Counted from the first letter of the stretch, positions 54,340 through 64,000 are shown. The stretch is 64,000 nt of DNA from Peptacetobacter hiranonis (GCF_008151785.1 NZ_CP036523.1:1822019-1886018), one strand, 5' to 3'. Notes: a model not told the origin generated them from the letters alone. A program made the numbers and translations.

Positions 54340-54419
54340 ATCATCTCTCCAAATGCAGAATCCTGCATATTTTAATATTTATTTTTAGTCTTATAAACCA
54401 CTCGATTTGTTAGTAATTA

Positions 54420-55691
54420 TTATTCAACATCTAAATCTTTAAATTTATCTTTGAATAATTCTCCAAGACTTCCTAGTGAGTCTTCAACTTCAAGATATTC
54501 ACTTATATCTTCTTCTGGTTCTCTTTCAGCTTCTACTTTAGAAACTTTCATTCTTCTATTTTTGTAACTGAATTCGATTACTTTAACTTTTATTTCATCT
54601 CCTTCATTAACTACATTCTGAACTTTAAGAACTCTATCTTCACTAAGTTCGCTTATTGGTAAGTAAGCTTCTACAGATTCTCTAACTTTAACAAATGCTC
54701 CACTTTCTATTATTCTTAATACTTCAACATTTATTATATCTCCAACAGATATTTCTTCAGAAGCTATTTTCCAAGGATCGTTGTTTATATCTTTTAATGC
54801 TAAACCGAATTTTCTATTTTCCTGATCTATATTAAGAACATAAACTTCTACTTCCTGTCCTTCTGTTACGAAATCTTCTACATTTTCTACTCTGTCCCAA
54901 GAAAGATTATTTCTGTGAACTAAACCTTCTATTCCACCGATATCAACAAATGCTCCGTACTGCATTATTTTAGTTACTTTACCTTCTTTTTTCTGTCCAA
55001 CTTCAAGGGCATCAAACATAGCTTCTTTTTCAGCTTTTACTCTAGCTCTTTCTGCAGCTTTTTCTTCTCTTATTCTTGCTCTTTCTGCTTCTCTTTCAGC
55101 TTTTATTCTAGCATTTCTTTCTGCTCTTTCTTTATCTAATCTTTCCTGAAGTACTTCTCTTCTTGAAGCTACAGCTCTATTTCTTCTAGCATCAAGTTCT
55201 TTAACATATACTTCTAAAGATTTTCCTACATAGTTTTTAGTATCCTGAACGAATTTAGTATCTAACTGAGATATTGGTATAAATAATTCCTGTGTTTTGT
55301 AAGTAGCAAATATACCTCTATCTATAGCTTTTGTTCCAACTAATGTTAATATTGTGTGGTTTTCTAAAGCTTCTTTTAATTCAGCATAGTCTAATTTGCT
55401 ATCAGCTTTTAATTTAGATATTGTTACAGTAGTATCTTTCTGTCTTACGTTAGTTATAACACCAGTTATTTCGTCACCAACTTTGTAAGCTTCGTCTGCA
55501 TATTTTCCTTTTTCTAAGTTTAATTCTGATACTGGAACTACACCTTCAAATCCAGCACAGTCTTCTAGTTCTAATTTTATTTCTTCGTTATCTATTGATG
55601 TTACTTTTCCAGTTATAGTCGCACCTATCTGTATTTTTTTCATTTCCTGATCCTGAAGATCAAGCATTTCCTGCATAGTTAATTCTGCCAT
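54420..55691 (-). CDS. rpsA: ribosomal protein S1-like protein with four S1 domains
   Basis: 423-residue RNA-binding protein. Four S1 domains at about residues 20-93, 105-175, 232-300 and 318-385 (for example GAFVDIGGIEGLVHRNNLSW). Between domains 2 and 3 lies a highly charged Glu/Arg/Lys/Ala helix (about 177-228, with repeats like RAERNARIKAEREAERARI), unusually long for S1. Likely helps translation of mRNAs, as S1-like proteins of Gram-positives. RBS AAAGGGAG, ATG 55691. Monocistronic. Confidence 0.88.
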   Translation of the reverse strand: MAELTMQEMLDLQDQEMKKIQIGATITGKVTSIDNEEIKLELEDCAGFEGVVPVSELNLEKGKYADEAYKVGDEITGVITNVRQKDTTVTISKLKADSKLDYAELKEALENHTILTLVGTKAIDRGIFATYKTQELFIPISQLDTKFVQDTKNYVGKSLEVYVKELDARRNRAVASRREVLQERLDKERAERNARIKAEREAERARIREEKAAERARVKAEKEAMFDALEVGQKKEGKVTKIMQYGAFVDIGGIEGLVHRNNLSWDRVENVEDFVTEGQEVEVYVLNIDQENRKFGLALKDINNDPWKIASEEISVGDIINVEVLRIIESGAFVKVRESVEAYLPISELSEDRVLKVQNVVNEGDEIKVKVIEFSYKNRRMKVSKVEAEREPEEDISEYLEVEDSLGSLGELFKDKFKDLDVE

Positions 55692-55834
55692 TTTTGAAAC
55701 TCCCTTTCAAGTAAAATTTTCATATTTAATATTATACCATTTTTTTATTACATTCTGTTGATTTTTTATTATATTATTAGATTTTAATCTGTATTTTTTA
55801 TCAATACATTTTATATTGTAAAAACATATAGTAT

Positions 55835-57202
55835 TTACTTAGCTTTACATTCACTTAAATTCTTTTTATAGAAATTATAGAAACATATAGCTGTAGATGT
55901 AACTGCAAGTATATCCGCTATTGGTTCTGCTAATAGTACCGCAAATAATTTATCTTCCATAAATGTAGGTAGTATAAATATTAATGGTATTAAAAGTATT
56001 ATTTTTCTAAGCATAGCCAATATTAATGATATTTTTGCTTTTCCAAGTGCTAAGAAAGTCTGCTGACACGCTATCTGAATACCAAACACTAACATTCCTA
56101 CAAAGTATATTCTCATAGCCCAACTTGTAAATTCTATTAACTGTGGATCTGAGTTGAATATTTTTACAAAGAATGCTGGGAACATTAAACAAGCTGATGT
56201 CGCAACTAGTGTAAATGCTAAACAACTTATTAGACAAAGTTTAAATGATTTTCTAACCCTATCAAAGTTTTTAGCACCATAGTTATATGATGTTATTGGC
56301 TGTGCTCCCTGAGTTATTCCAAGTATTGGTAGTGTTATCATCTGCATTATACTACTCATAACTGTCATAGCTGCTACTGCTATATCTCCACCGTACATCT
56401 GTAGTTTTGTATTTAAAGAAATTAAAACTAAACTTTCTGTAGACTGCATTATAAATGGAGATACACCTAATGCCATCATTCCACCTACTATCTTAGGATT
56501 TATTCTAACGTTTTTCATTCTTATTCTAAGGATAGTTTTTTTACCAGCAAGGAATACTAATACCCATATTGCTGATATTCCCTGAGATATTATAGTAGCT
56601 AGTGCTGCCCCTTTTACTCCCATACCAAGTCCAAATATTAATATTGGATCTAGTACTATATTAAGAACAGCTCCTATTGCCACAGTTATCATACCTGTTT
56701 TTGCGAATCCTTGAGTTGTTATAAATGGGTTTAATCCAAGTGCTATCATAACAAATATAGTTCCTGATAAATATATTTGTATGTAGTCAACTGCATAAGA
56801 TATTGTGTTATTACTTGCTCCAAACATCCATAATATAGGCTCTTTATAAACCTGGAATATACAAGTAATTAAAATAGCTAAAACAGCTAATGCAGCAACA
56901 GCATTACCCATTATTTTTTCAGCTCCATCGTTGTCCTTTTCTCCCATTTTTATAGCTGCAAGTGGTCCACCACCCATACCTATAAGCGCTGCAAATGCAC
57001 TTATTAATGTTATAATTGGGAATGAAAGTCCTACCCCAGCCATTGCAACGCCACCATTTGCCATTCTTCCTATAAACATTCTATCTACTATGTTGTATAG
57101 AACATTTACAAGCTGTGCAACTATGGCAGGAGCAGCCAATTTAAATAACAATTTACCGACACTGCCGGTTTCTAATTCATTCTGATTGTTTTCAGTCGCC
57201 AT
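55835..57202 (-). CDS. MATE-family efflux transporter
   Basis: 455 residues with about twelve transmembrane helices in two repeated halves, as expected for a Na+- or H+-driven multidrug/toxin exporter (DinF/NorM branch). Conserved stretches near FKLAAPAIVAQLVNVLYNIVDRMFIG and GAQPITSYNYGAKNFDRVRKSFK. No regulator is next to it. Substrate unknown. ATG 57202 is preceded by a GGAGAAAGG RBS. Confidence 0.9.
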   Translation of the reverse strand: MATENNQNELETGSVGKLLFKLAAPAIVAQLVNVLYNIVDRMFIGRMANGGVAMAGVGLSFPIITLISAFAALIGMGGGPLAAIKMGEKDNDGAEKIMGNAVAALAVLAILITCIFQVYKEPILWMFGASNNTISYAVDYIQIYLSGTIFVMIALGLNPFITTQGFAKTGMITVAIGAVLNIVLDPILIFGLGMGVKGAALATIISQGISAIWVLVFLAGKKTILRIRMKNVRINPKIVGGMMALGVSPFIMQSTESLVLISLNTKLQMYGGDIAVAAMTVMSSIMQMITLPILGITQGAQPITSYNYGAKNFDRVRKSFKLCLISCLAFTLVATSACLMFPAFFVKIFNSDPQLIEFTSWAMRIYFVGMLVFGIQIACQQTFLALGKAKISLILAMLRKIILLIPLIFILPTFMEDKLFAVLLAEPIADILAVTSTAICFYNFYKKNLSECKAK

Positions 57203-57353
57203 TTTTTCACCTTTCTCCTTTTTTAGATAACCTTATATTTTTTATATTATTGTATTTTTACACTCAATTCGTCTAATCTAATTTATTAGACACTAAAATA
57301 ATCTAACTTTTATGATAACATATTACAGATTATTATAAAAGTATATAATAGAT

Positions 57354-58430
57354 TTAATCTATATAATCAAATAATGTTATCTCTTCAAAAGCTTCCTTTT
57401 CTAAATTAGATACAGTAACACCAAATAGTCTTATCGTTTTGCTAGTATCCTAAACATGTGTCAATAACTCAGCCGCATAAAATCTAATATCATCATAATT
57501 TCTTATATAATCATTTACACTAAGACTCCTTGTTATAGTTTTAAAATCTTCAAATTTTATCTTTAGAGTTATTGTTTTTGCTACCTTATCCTCTTTTGCC
57601 ATTCTTTCCGCAACTTCTTCACAAAGCTCATCTAAAATCATAACAGTTTCTGCATCATCTATGTTCTTATTTTCTATAAGAGTAGTTTCTGCACCTATAG
57701 ATTTTCTTATTCTTGTAGGATTTACTGGTCTATTGTCTATTCCCCTAGCAAAATTGTATAACTCTAATCCTCTATTTTTGAATATTTTTTCTAATTTTTC
57801 TAGACTAGTATTTCTCAAATCGTATCCTGTATTTATACCATTATTTTTTAGAACTCTTTCTGTTACCTTTCCAACTCCAAAGAATTTTTTAACTGGAAGT
57901 GTATCCAAAAACTCTTGTACATTGTCCTCTGTTATAACAGTTAATCCATTTGGCTTTTGATAATCCGATGCTAATTTTGCAACAAATTTATTGTACGATA
58001 CACCAGCAGATGCGGTAAGCCCAGTTTCTCTTTTTATATCTTCTTTTATCAATTTTGCTATTATTGTTGCACTTTTTATTTTTTTCTTATTTTCAGTTAC
58101 ATCTAAAAACGCCTCATCTAAAGACAATGGCTCTACTAAATCAGTATATCTATGAAATATATTTCTTATTTGATTTGATACTTCCTTGTACACATAAAAT
58201 CTTGGTCTTACAAACACTGCATAAGGACACCTGATATACGCTTCTTTACATGGCATAGCAGAATGAATTCCATATTTTCTAGCTTCATAGGAGCACGTCG
58301 AAACCACTCCTCTACCATGAGGAGAACCTCCAACTACAAGTGGCTTTCCTTTAAGAGAAGGGTTATCTCTTTGCTCTATAGAGGCGTAAAATGCATCCAT
58401 ATCTATATGAATAATTTTTCTTTTTTTCAT
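57354..58430 (-). pseudogene. dinB: DNA polymerase IV gene interrupted by in-frame TAG
   Basis: Y-family translesion polymerase. Codons 1-326 run from ATG 58430 to TAG at 57452-57450. The same frame continues for 31 more codons to TAA 57354-57356 and encodes DTSKTIRLFGVTVSNLEKEA then FEEITLFDYID, the normal DinB C-terminus. Catalytic motifs IHIDMDAFYASIEQ and DEAFLDVTENKK and the palm-thumb region are intact. The loss removes the end of the little-finger domain and the LFDY-type beta-clamp motif. Either it is a recent nonsense mutation or TAG is read through. The N-terminal 326-residue product may keep weak polymerase activity. Confidence 0.85.
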
Positions 58431-58541
58431 CTCTTATCACCTTTTAAAATTAATCTTCTATTAAAATATAATACTAAAATTAAAACAATGATACAAGGAA
58501 ATACAAAACAAATGTTCTGTTATTTTTAAATAAATTTTCCA

Positions 58542-58575
58542 TAAAAAAACTGCTACAAACATTCGTAGCAGTTTA
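58542..58575 (-). terminator. terminator of DUF1846 gene
   Basis: AAACTGCTACGAATG pairs with the GTAGCAGTTT side on the minus strand, followed by seven T. Confidence 0.88.
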
Positions 58576-58597
58576 ATATTTCTATTTAAGTTTTAAA

Positions 58598-60106
58598 TTA
58601 TATATAGTATAGATTCTGTGATGCGAATTCTGGATCGCAAGTTACATCTATTCCTATCTTTTTAAGTGTCTGTTCATCATCTTTAGTCATCATTACTGTT
58701 GAATGAGCCTGACATCCTTTTAATTCAGATATTTTTCCAAGAGCATAAGCTGCACTAGGATTTGTTACCGCACATATACTTAATGCTTCTAATACTTCCT
58801 GACAACTTAAAGAATTATTTTTACTAGATAATATCTGAGATTTTAATTCTACTATTGGATCAAGTATTGTTCTTGATATTAAATGCATTTCATCAGGTAT
58901 ATTTCCTAAATATTTTATAGCATTTAATATTAATGCAGCAGATGCATTCATTAAATCAGAACCACGTCCTGTAAGTATTGTTCCATCTTCTAATTCTATA
59001 GCCATTACTGGACACATATCGTTTTTATCTTCGCATTTTTCTTTTAATACACTACTGTATTCTCTAGCTGGATTAACAACTTTTCTATCTTCAGGTTTTA
59101 AGTCTAGTTCTTCCATTATAAACTTCATTCTCTGTAGTGCAGCTTTATCAACCTGTCCTTTTTTGTAGTCACAAGCTGTGTTGAAGTATCTTCTTATTAT
59201 TTCCTGTATAGATGCTTCTTTAACTACATCATCATCTACTATTCCAAATCCAACTCTATTTACGCCCATATCAGTTGGAGACTGGAACATAGATTCTTTT
59301 CCAGTTATTTTTTCTATTATCTTTTTAAGAACTGGGAATAACTCTAAATCTCTATTGTAGTTTACTGCCATTTCACCGTATTTTTCAAGGTGGAATGAGT
59401 CTATCATATTAACGTCCTTTAAATCTACAGTAGCTGCTTCGTAAGCTATATTTAGAGGATGTTTTAGTGGTACATTCCAAACTGGGAATGTTTCAAATTT
59501 TGAATATCCAACTTCATTTCCTCTTTTATTTTCATGATATAACTGACTTAAACAAGTTCCTAATTTACCACTGTTTGGTCCTGGAGCAGTCATAACTACT
59601 ATAGGTTTTGTAGTTTCTATGTATGGATTAGCTCCAAATCCTTCTTCACTTACTATAGTATCTACATCAGAAGGGTATCCCTTTGTAGGTGCATGTTTAT
59701 ATACTTTTATTCCTCTTTTTTCTAATTTATTTATAAATACTGTAGTTGCTGGCTGTCCTTCGTATCTAGTTATTACAACACTGTTTACATCTAAGTCGTA
59801 AGATCTTAAATCATCTATTAATCTAAGAACTTCCATATCATAAGTAGTACCGAAGTCACCTCTTACTTTATTTCTTTCTATATCACCAGCATACACACAT
59901 ATAACTACTTCCACAGAATCTTTCATATAGCTTAAAACTTTTATTTTAGCATTTTCGTCGAATCCTGGAAGAACTCTCTTCGCATGTAAATCCGCTATTA
60001 ACTTTCCACCAAATTCAAGATATAATTTATCAAAATTATTTACTCTCTCTAATATATATTTTGATTGTTCCTTTAAATATTTCTCATGATCAAAACCAAT
60101 TTTCAT
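58598..60106 (-). CDS. DUF1846-family protein
   Basis: 502-residue cytosolic protein of the DUF1846 family. Typical: [18 protein letters not shown], the [15 protein letters not shown] region, and [23 protein letters not shown]. Function unknown, though a nucleotide-binding-like glycine-rich loop ([11 protein letters not shown]) is visible and could bind phosphate. ATG 60106 is set by GAGAGGTG; an in-frame upstream start at 60115 overlaps that RBS. Has its own terminator. Confidence 0.9.
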   Translation of the reverse strand: MKIGFDHEKYLKEQSKYILERVNNFDKLYLEFGGKLIADLHAKRVLPGFDENAKIKVLSYMKDSVEVVICVYAGDIERNKVRGDFGTTYDMEVLRLIDDLRSYDLDVNSVVITRYEGQPATTVFINKLEKRGIKVYKHAPTKGYPSDVDTIVSEEGFGANPYIETTKPIVVMTAPGPNSGKLGTCLSQLYHENKRGNEVGYSKFETFPVWNVPLKHPLNIAYEAATVDLKDVNMIDSFHLEKYGEMAVNYNRDLELFPVLKKIIEKITGKESMFQSPTDMGVNRVGFGIVDDDVVKEASIQEIIRRYFNTACDYKKGQVDKAALQRMKFIMEELDLKPEDRKVVNPAREYSSVLKEKCEDKNDMCPVMAIELEDGTILTGRGSDLMNASAALILNAIKYLGNIPDEMHLISRTILDPIVELKSQILSSKNNSLSCQEVLEALSICAVTNPSAAYALGKISELKGCQAHSTVMMTKDDEQTLKKIGIDVTCDPEFASQNLYYI

Positions 60107-60442
60107 ATAAAGCACCTCTCATTCTTTCACCAAATATTTTGTTCGTACATTTACCATTCAAGTTTATATTATACAATTTAAAAATTTACATTTCAACATA
60201 CATTTATTATTTCCCTAAGCTTTATTCAATACAATCTATATATATTATAGATATTAAAATTTGACATTGTTTTCTTATTTAAATTTTTATACCCCAAACA
60301 GTCATTTTTTTAATAATTAAATTTGATTTTTTTATGAATTGAGCAAAAAATTTATTTCCCAGAAAATATTTTTATTAAACTTAAAATAATCTACCAAATC
60401 ATTGTTAATATAAAGTATTCGGACCAAGGTATAATTACAAAT
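60107..60442. other. intergenic region, no gene seen
   Basis: AT-rich, between the DUF1846 gene and the hydrogenase terminator. It must hold the DUF1846 promoter. A TATAAT at about 60430 on the plus strand has no good -35, so is not called. No RNA gene recognised. Confidence 0.5.
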
Positions 60443-60475
60443 AAAAAAGATGCGAAATTAATCGCATCTTTTTTA
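60443..60475 (-). terminator. terminator of [FeFe] hydrogenase gene
   Basis: AAAAAAGATGCG/CGCATCTTTTTT stem with T-run on both sides, directly after the hydrogenase stop. Confidence 0.92.
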
Positions 60476-60481
60476 TATTTT

Positions 60482-61987
60482 CTATAAATTTCTTTCTAAA
60501 TCTATATCTTCGTATTCTTCTAATACTTCATTAGACAATACTGTTTTAATACTAGACTGTGAATTCTTTTTATCAAATGCTGGTTTTGCTTTTGGCATAG
60601 ATATGAATTTACCTGCACCATTTATACATCCGCCTTCACACATCATTCCTTCTATAAAGTTTCCTCCAGCTTTATTAACCTTAGAAAGCGTTAATACTTT
60701 CTTAGCTTCTTTTCCACCAGATACTTTAACAGGTTTAAAGTCTACATCGACACCTTTATCTGCTATATAGTTTTCTATAGCTTTTGTAAGACCTCCTGCT
60801 GCACCAAACCCTCTACCGAATATAGATGCACCATCTGTATCCTCATTCTGACATTTTGCTAGGTGTATATCAAATCCTTCAAATAAAGCCATTAATTCTT
60901 CAAATGTAAGTACATAATCAATAGCACCAGCTACATCTTTTCTAAAAGCTTCTTTTTTCTTAGCTGTACATGGCCCTATAAATACTACTACAGAATCTGG
61001 ATCCATATTTTTTATGTATCTTCCTGTTGCTATCATAGGTGATACTGTATGAGATATTTTATCAGCCATATCTGGGAACATTATATCTATATATGATACA
61101 AATCCTGGACAACATGAGTTTGTCATTATACTCGCACCATCTTCCATTCTTTCAACAAATTCATTTGCTTCATGAACCGTAACAGCATCTGCTCCACAGG
61201 CAGCTTCGTACATATCTTTAAAACCTAGTGATTTTATAGCATTTTTTACCTGACCATAAGTTATTATAGCTGGCACCTGACCTGTTATAGCTGGTGCAAC
61301 TATAGCATATATATTTTTTTCTTTCTTTTCTAATAGTCTTGCTACTGGTGCTATAAGGCTTCTATCTGATATAGCTCCAAATGGACATGCTGACATACAT
61401 GCACCACAGTTTACACATTTTTCTTCATGTATTATCGCTTTTGAAGTATCTTTATTTATATCAAGTGCCCCTGTAGGACATACTGACTTACAAGGTCTAA
61501 TCATTTCAGAAATTGCATCGTACTGACATGCTTTTTTACAAGCTCCACAAGATTTACATTTATCCTGATCTATATATGCTCTACCATTTATATATGATAT
61601 CGCTCCAAACTTACAAGATTCTTTACATCTATGAGCAAGACAACCTCTACATAAATCAGTTACTGTAAAATCATTTATCGGACAGCTATCGCAAGCTGCT
61701 TCTAATACGTAAATTATCTGTTCCCCATCTTTTATGTTTATTTTTTCTGTATTTACTTTTTTATTTTCACCATTTGGATTTAAGTCTAATGCGATTCTAG
61801 CTCTTTCAGCTACAACTTCTCTTTCCTTATATACACAACATCTGTATCTAGCCTTATCCCCCTGGATTATTTTATAAGGTATTTTATCTAATTCCTTCTT
61901 TGTTATGTTGTTTTCTCTCGCTAGTTTTACTACTTCTACTAATACCTCATGTTTAAGTTTTTTTAATTGCGTTTCAAATTGAAGCAT
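60482..61987 (-). CDS. [FeFe] hydrogenase, group B-like
   Basis: 501 residues. N-terminal domain, then a Cys-rich segment with several ferredoxin-type clusters (CRGCLAHRCKESC, CKSCGACKKACQYDAI, CVNCGACMSACPFGAI), then an H-cluster domain. H-cluster motifs: TNSCCPGFVSY (L1), FIGPCTAKKKEA (L2), and EGMMCEGGCINGAG (L3), which deviate from the group A forms in the way described for group B enzymes. Likely oxidises or evolves H2 with ferredoxin. No maturase genes (HydEFG) are in the window. ATG 61987 follows AAGGGGTG. Confidence 0.9.
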   Translation of the reverse strand: MLQFETQLKKLKHEVLVEVVKLARENNITKKELDKIPYKIIQGDKARYRCCVYKEREVVAERARIALDLNPNGENKKVNTEKINIKDGEQIIYVLEAACDSCPINDFTVTDLCRGCLAHRCKESCKFGAISYINGRAYIDQDKCKSCGACKKACQYDAISEMIRPCKSVCPTGALDINKDTSKAIIHEEKCVNCGACMSACPFGAISDRSLIAPVARLLEKKEKNIYAIVAPAITGQVPAIITYGQVKNAIKSLGFKDMYEAACGADAVTVHEANEFVERMEDGASIMTNSCCPGFVSYIDIMFPDMADKISHTVSPMIATGRYIKNMDPDSVVVFIGPCTAKKKEAFRKDVAGAIDYVLTFEELMALFEGFDIHLAKCQNEDTDGASIFGRGFGAAGGLTKAIENYIADKGVDVDFKPVKVSGGKEAKKVLTLSKVNKAGGNFIEGMMCEGGCINGAGKFISMPKAKPAFDKKNSQSSIKTVLSNEVLEEYEDIDLERNL

Positions 61988-62033
61988 TAATATACACCCC
62001 TTTTTTAACTTTATTTTCACAACTCTGAATTTT

Positions 62034-62063
62034 ATTATATCACATTGTGAATATAATTGTCAT
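62034..62063 (-). promoter_or_regulatory. promoter of hydrogenase gene with palindromic operator
   Basis: ATGACA, 18-base spacer, TATAAT on the minus strand. The palindrome TCACA-A-TGTGA (62040-62050) touches the -10 element, a position suited to repression. No regulator assigned; the repeat is not a classical Rex or FNR site. Confidence 0.5.
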
Positions 62064-62142
62064 TTTTTTATCAATTTCTTTATATTTTTAACATTTTAAA
62101 TAACACTTAAAACTAGCTTTTTCTTATTTTATCTATAAATTA

Positions 62143-63477
62143 TTATACAGTTTTCATACCTGTATATCTTTCTTTATTTTTTATAGCTAAATCAGTTTTA
62201 TATGATATATTTACTGTAAATCCAATAAATAACATTACTATACACTCTGCAACCAACTGACTTGCCCATATTCCATTCACCCCAAATTTAGCTGAAAATA
62301 CAAATAAAACTATTGGTAAAATCACAACTGATCTTAAAAGACCCATTATATTTGAGTATATTGTTTTTTCTATAGCTTGATAATAAATTGTCCTAGTTAA
62401 GTTAATTCCCAAGAATATATACGCTGCATTAGTTAAATTAAGTCCTATAACAGCCATATCTATTACCTCAGGTGAACTAGAGAATATTCCAGCTATAAAT
62501 CTACCACATCCTGCATAAACTAATGTAACCGCAGCTGATACAAATATGCACATCTTTATAGTCATATTGTAGAATGTAAGCATATTTTCCTTGTTTTCTG
62601 TTCCAAAGTTATAGCTTATTAAAGGCTGAACACCCATAGTTATTCCCAATACTATATTGTATATATTAGATGTAGCATAGTTTATTATTGCATATGCTGC
62701 TATTCCACTTTCCCCAACTGTATTTGATAGTGAAATATTGTGGAAGAATATTATAACAGAAAATGCAGCTTCTGCTAAGAAAGATGGGAATCCTATCTTC
62801 ATAGCTTCTACAAATGCTGATATACCTATATTTGTCTTTCCAAATGAAAGTTGACCATGTTTAAATATAAAGTGTGGTAGCATCATCATAAGTGCAATAC
62901 TGTTTCCTATACCTGTCGCAATAGCTGCACTCTTCACACCTTGATCAAGTACAAATATAAATACATAGTTTAATATAATATTTATCACTGTAGCTGTCAT
63001 ACTTGCAAACATAGCTAACCTAGGTGCATTGTCATTTCTTAAAAAGCTTCCAAAAACAACCATAAGCACACTTGAAATACAGAATAAAGAGTAATATCTC
63101 AAATACTCAGCCGCTATAGGAACCAATCTTCCTTTTGCTCCTAGAAGTACTACTATTGCCTCAGAAAATACAACACATATTACACTAATTGCAATACTCA
63201 TGACTATCAATGATTTTATAACCTGTCTAAATATGTTTACAGCCTTATCAGAATCTCCCTCTCCAAAATTCTTAGAAACTAACGATCCTCCCCCAACAGC
63301 TGCCATATTAGATATTCCTATAAAAATCATTATAACTGGTATAACTATATTTACTCCAGCTATCGCATCATCTCCTACACCTATTCCTAAAAACATACCA
63401 TCAAGAACTGTATTAAATGATGCTACAAACATCGCCAACGCAGATGGAACTGTAAGTGATAAAAATTTTTTCTTCAT
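62143..63477 (-). CDS. MATE-family efflux transporter (second copy type)
   Basis: 444 residues, about twelve transmembrane helices, with MATE signatures such as NTVLDGMFLGIGVGDDAIAG and ITMGVQPLISYNFGTENKEN. It differs clearly from the protein encoded at 55835-57202. RBS GGAGGAGAG, ATG 63477. Located between the SPFH protein gene and the hydrogenase gene; substrate unknown. Confidence 0.9.
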   Translation of the reverse strand: MKKKFLSLTVPSALAMFVASFNTVLDGMFLGIGVGDDAIAGVNIVIPVIMIFIGISNMAAVGGGSLVSKNFGEGDSDKAVNIFRQVIKSLIVMSIAISVICVVFSEAIVVLLGAKGRLVPIAAEYLRYYSLFCISSVLMVVFGSFLRNDNAPRLAMFASMTATVINIILNYVFIFVLDQGVKSAAIATGIGNSIALMMMLPHFIFKHGQLSFGKTNIGISAFVEAMKIGFPSFLAEAAFSVIIFFHNISLSNTVGESGIAAYAIINYATSNIYNIVLGITMGVQPLISYNFGTENKENMLTFYNMTIKMCIFVSAAVTLVYAGCGRFIAGIFSSSPEVIDMAVIGLNLTNAAYIFLGINLTRTIYYQAIEKTIYSNIMGLLRSVVILPIVLFVFSAKFGVNGIWASQLVAECIVMLFIGFTVNISYKTDLAIKNKERYTGMKTV

Positions 63478-63563
63478 TTCTCTCCTCCATAATATAAAAC
63501 CTTTTTAACATACATATACTTCCTCCAACTTATTCCAAAAACAATCTATGCATGTTCTTTACA

Positions 63564-63597
63564 AAAGAAAAAGAATATCCGAAACGGATATTCTTTT
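63564..63597 (-). terminator. terminator of SPFH protein gene
   Basis: AAGAATATCC/GGATATTCTT stem with T-rich flanks on both strands, about 60 bases after the SPFH stop. Confidence 0.88.
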
Positions 63598-63659
63598 CCA
63601 CGACTTGTATTATATACCATTTTTATTTTTTAATCTACAATAAAATCAAAAATCTCAAA

Positions 63660-64000
63660 CTAATTTTCTTTTGCATCTTCCATTACTTCTTTTATACCTT
63701 TAAATGTACCTAATAATCCAACAGTATCTGATGGAAGAACAAGTTTAGCTGATTCACTCTGACCTAATTTTTCTAGGGCTTCCATAGATTTTAATGCAAG
63801 CATATTGTCATCTATATCGGCTTCTTTCATAGCTTTAAATACTAAAGCTAAACCTTCTGCTGTAGCTTCCTGACTTCTTCTTATCATTTCAGCTTCTCCA
63901 GTTGCTCTAGCTATTGCAGTTTCTCTTATAGCTTCTGCTTCCCCTTCTGCTACTAATATAGCTGACTGTTTCTTACCTTCTGCTTCTCTTATCATAGCTT
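63660..64000 (-). CDS. SPFH/band-7 (stomatin-like) protein, N-terminus beyond window
   Basis: Only the C-terminal 113 codons are in the window; the frame is open to the right edge, so the first Met seen is not the start. The Ala/Glu-rich coiled coil (ILVAEGEAEAIRETAIA) and the C-terminal LVLPSDTVGLLGTFKG are typical of QmcA/stomatin-type membrane scaffold proteins. Partner NfeD genes, if any, are outside. Role: membrane microdomain organisation or protease control. Confidence 0.85.
   Translation of the reverse strand, partial: AMIREAEGKKQSAILVAEGEAEAIRETAIARATGEAEMIRRSQEATAEGLALVFKAMKEADIDDNMLALKSMEALEKLGQSESAKLVLPSDTVGLLGTFKGIKEVMEDAKEN

Noticed and set aside
54340..54420. ATGCAG/CTGCAT hairpin after the S1 gene
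   Set aside because: Short stem with no T-run; too weak to call separately from the terminator at 54295-54339.
1..64000. CRISPR arrays, tRNA or rRNA genes, phage modules
   Set aside because: No regularly spaced repeats, no tRNA-like cloverleaf with TTCGA loop, and no structural phage genes were found on either strand by reading.

Overview
This 64 kb window comes from a strictly anaerobic, amino-acid-fermenting, AT-rich Firmicute, most likely a member of the Peptostreptococcaceae or a close clostridial relative. The evidence is the very low GC, heavy use of ATA (Ile) and AGA (Arg), strong AGGAGG-type ribosome binding sites, a complete selenium-dependent glycine reductase operon, a butyrate kinase and a group B-like [FeFe] hydrogenase. 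I cannot name the genus from sequence alone. Well-expressed genes use CAG almost exclusively for Gln, which is unusual at this GC and separates host genes from the IS256 element.

Layout. (1) 1-1.5 kb: 5' part of asnS behind an Asn-type T-box leader. (2) 1.5-5.7 kb: an AI-2E family membrane protein, an ECF transporter S component paired with a metal-dependent amidohydrolase (CGT-rich Arg codons, probably acquired), and an IS256-family element whose transposase ribosome binding site lies in a hairpin. (3) 5.7-14.3 kb: envelope and housekeeping genes on the minus strand (Ig-like surface protein, cupin, membrane-anchored parvulin foldase, YjdF-like membrane protein, topoisomerase III, a small secreted protein, phosphohexomutase). 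(4) 14.3-22.3 kb: a galactitol-type PTS operon with two zinc alcohol dehydrogenases, preceded by a canonical sigma-54 promoter and by a LevR-like AAA+/PRD activator. A possible small RNA with its own promoter, operator-like palindrome and terminator sits just beyond the operon. (5) 22.4-26.8 kb: a zinc-ribbon protein, an IS91-family transposase, and divergent xpt and guaB. (6) 26.8-35.4 kb: glycine reductase operon in the order grdX-trxB-trxA-grdE-grdA-grdB-grdC-grdD, headed by a single-aptamer glycine riboswitch with a terminator. grdA and grdB each contain one in-frame UGA selenocysteine codon. (7) 35.6-40.6 kb: pepF and the de novo NAD operon nadA-nadB-nadC. (8) 41-54.3 kb: CstA-type transporter, butyrate kinase, a monofunctional transglycosylase, an exonuclease, a TtcA-like tRNA thiolase, a fumarase alpha gene followed by a fused fumarase beta-malic enzyme gene, YbaK, YgiQ, a thioesterase and a PHP hydrolase. 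(9) 54.4-64 kb: S1-repeat RNA-binding protein, two MATE exporters, a dinB gene cut by an in-frame TAG, a DUF1846 protein, the hydrogenase and a partial SPFH protein.

How it fits together. Free glycine switches on its own reductive degradation through the riboswitch. Thioredoxin reductase and thioredoxin feed electrons to selenoproteins GrdA and GrdB, and GrdC/GrdD release acetyl phosphate for ATP. PepF and the CstA-type carrier can supply amino acids or peptides. Fumarase and malic enzyme convert fumarate through malate to pyruvate. Butyrate kinase yields ATP, and the hydrogenase handles spare reductant. The strongest candidates for something new are the fumarase beta-malic enzyme fusion with a possible internal start, the truncated dinB, the possible small RNA at 14.4 kb, and the ECF S component-amidohydrolase pair.
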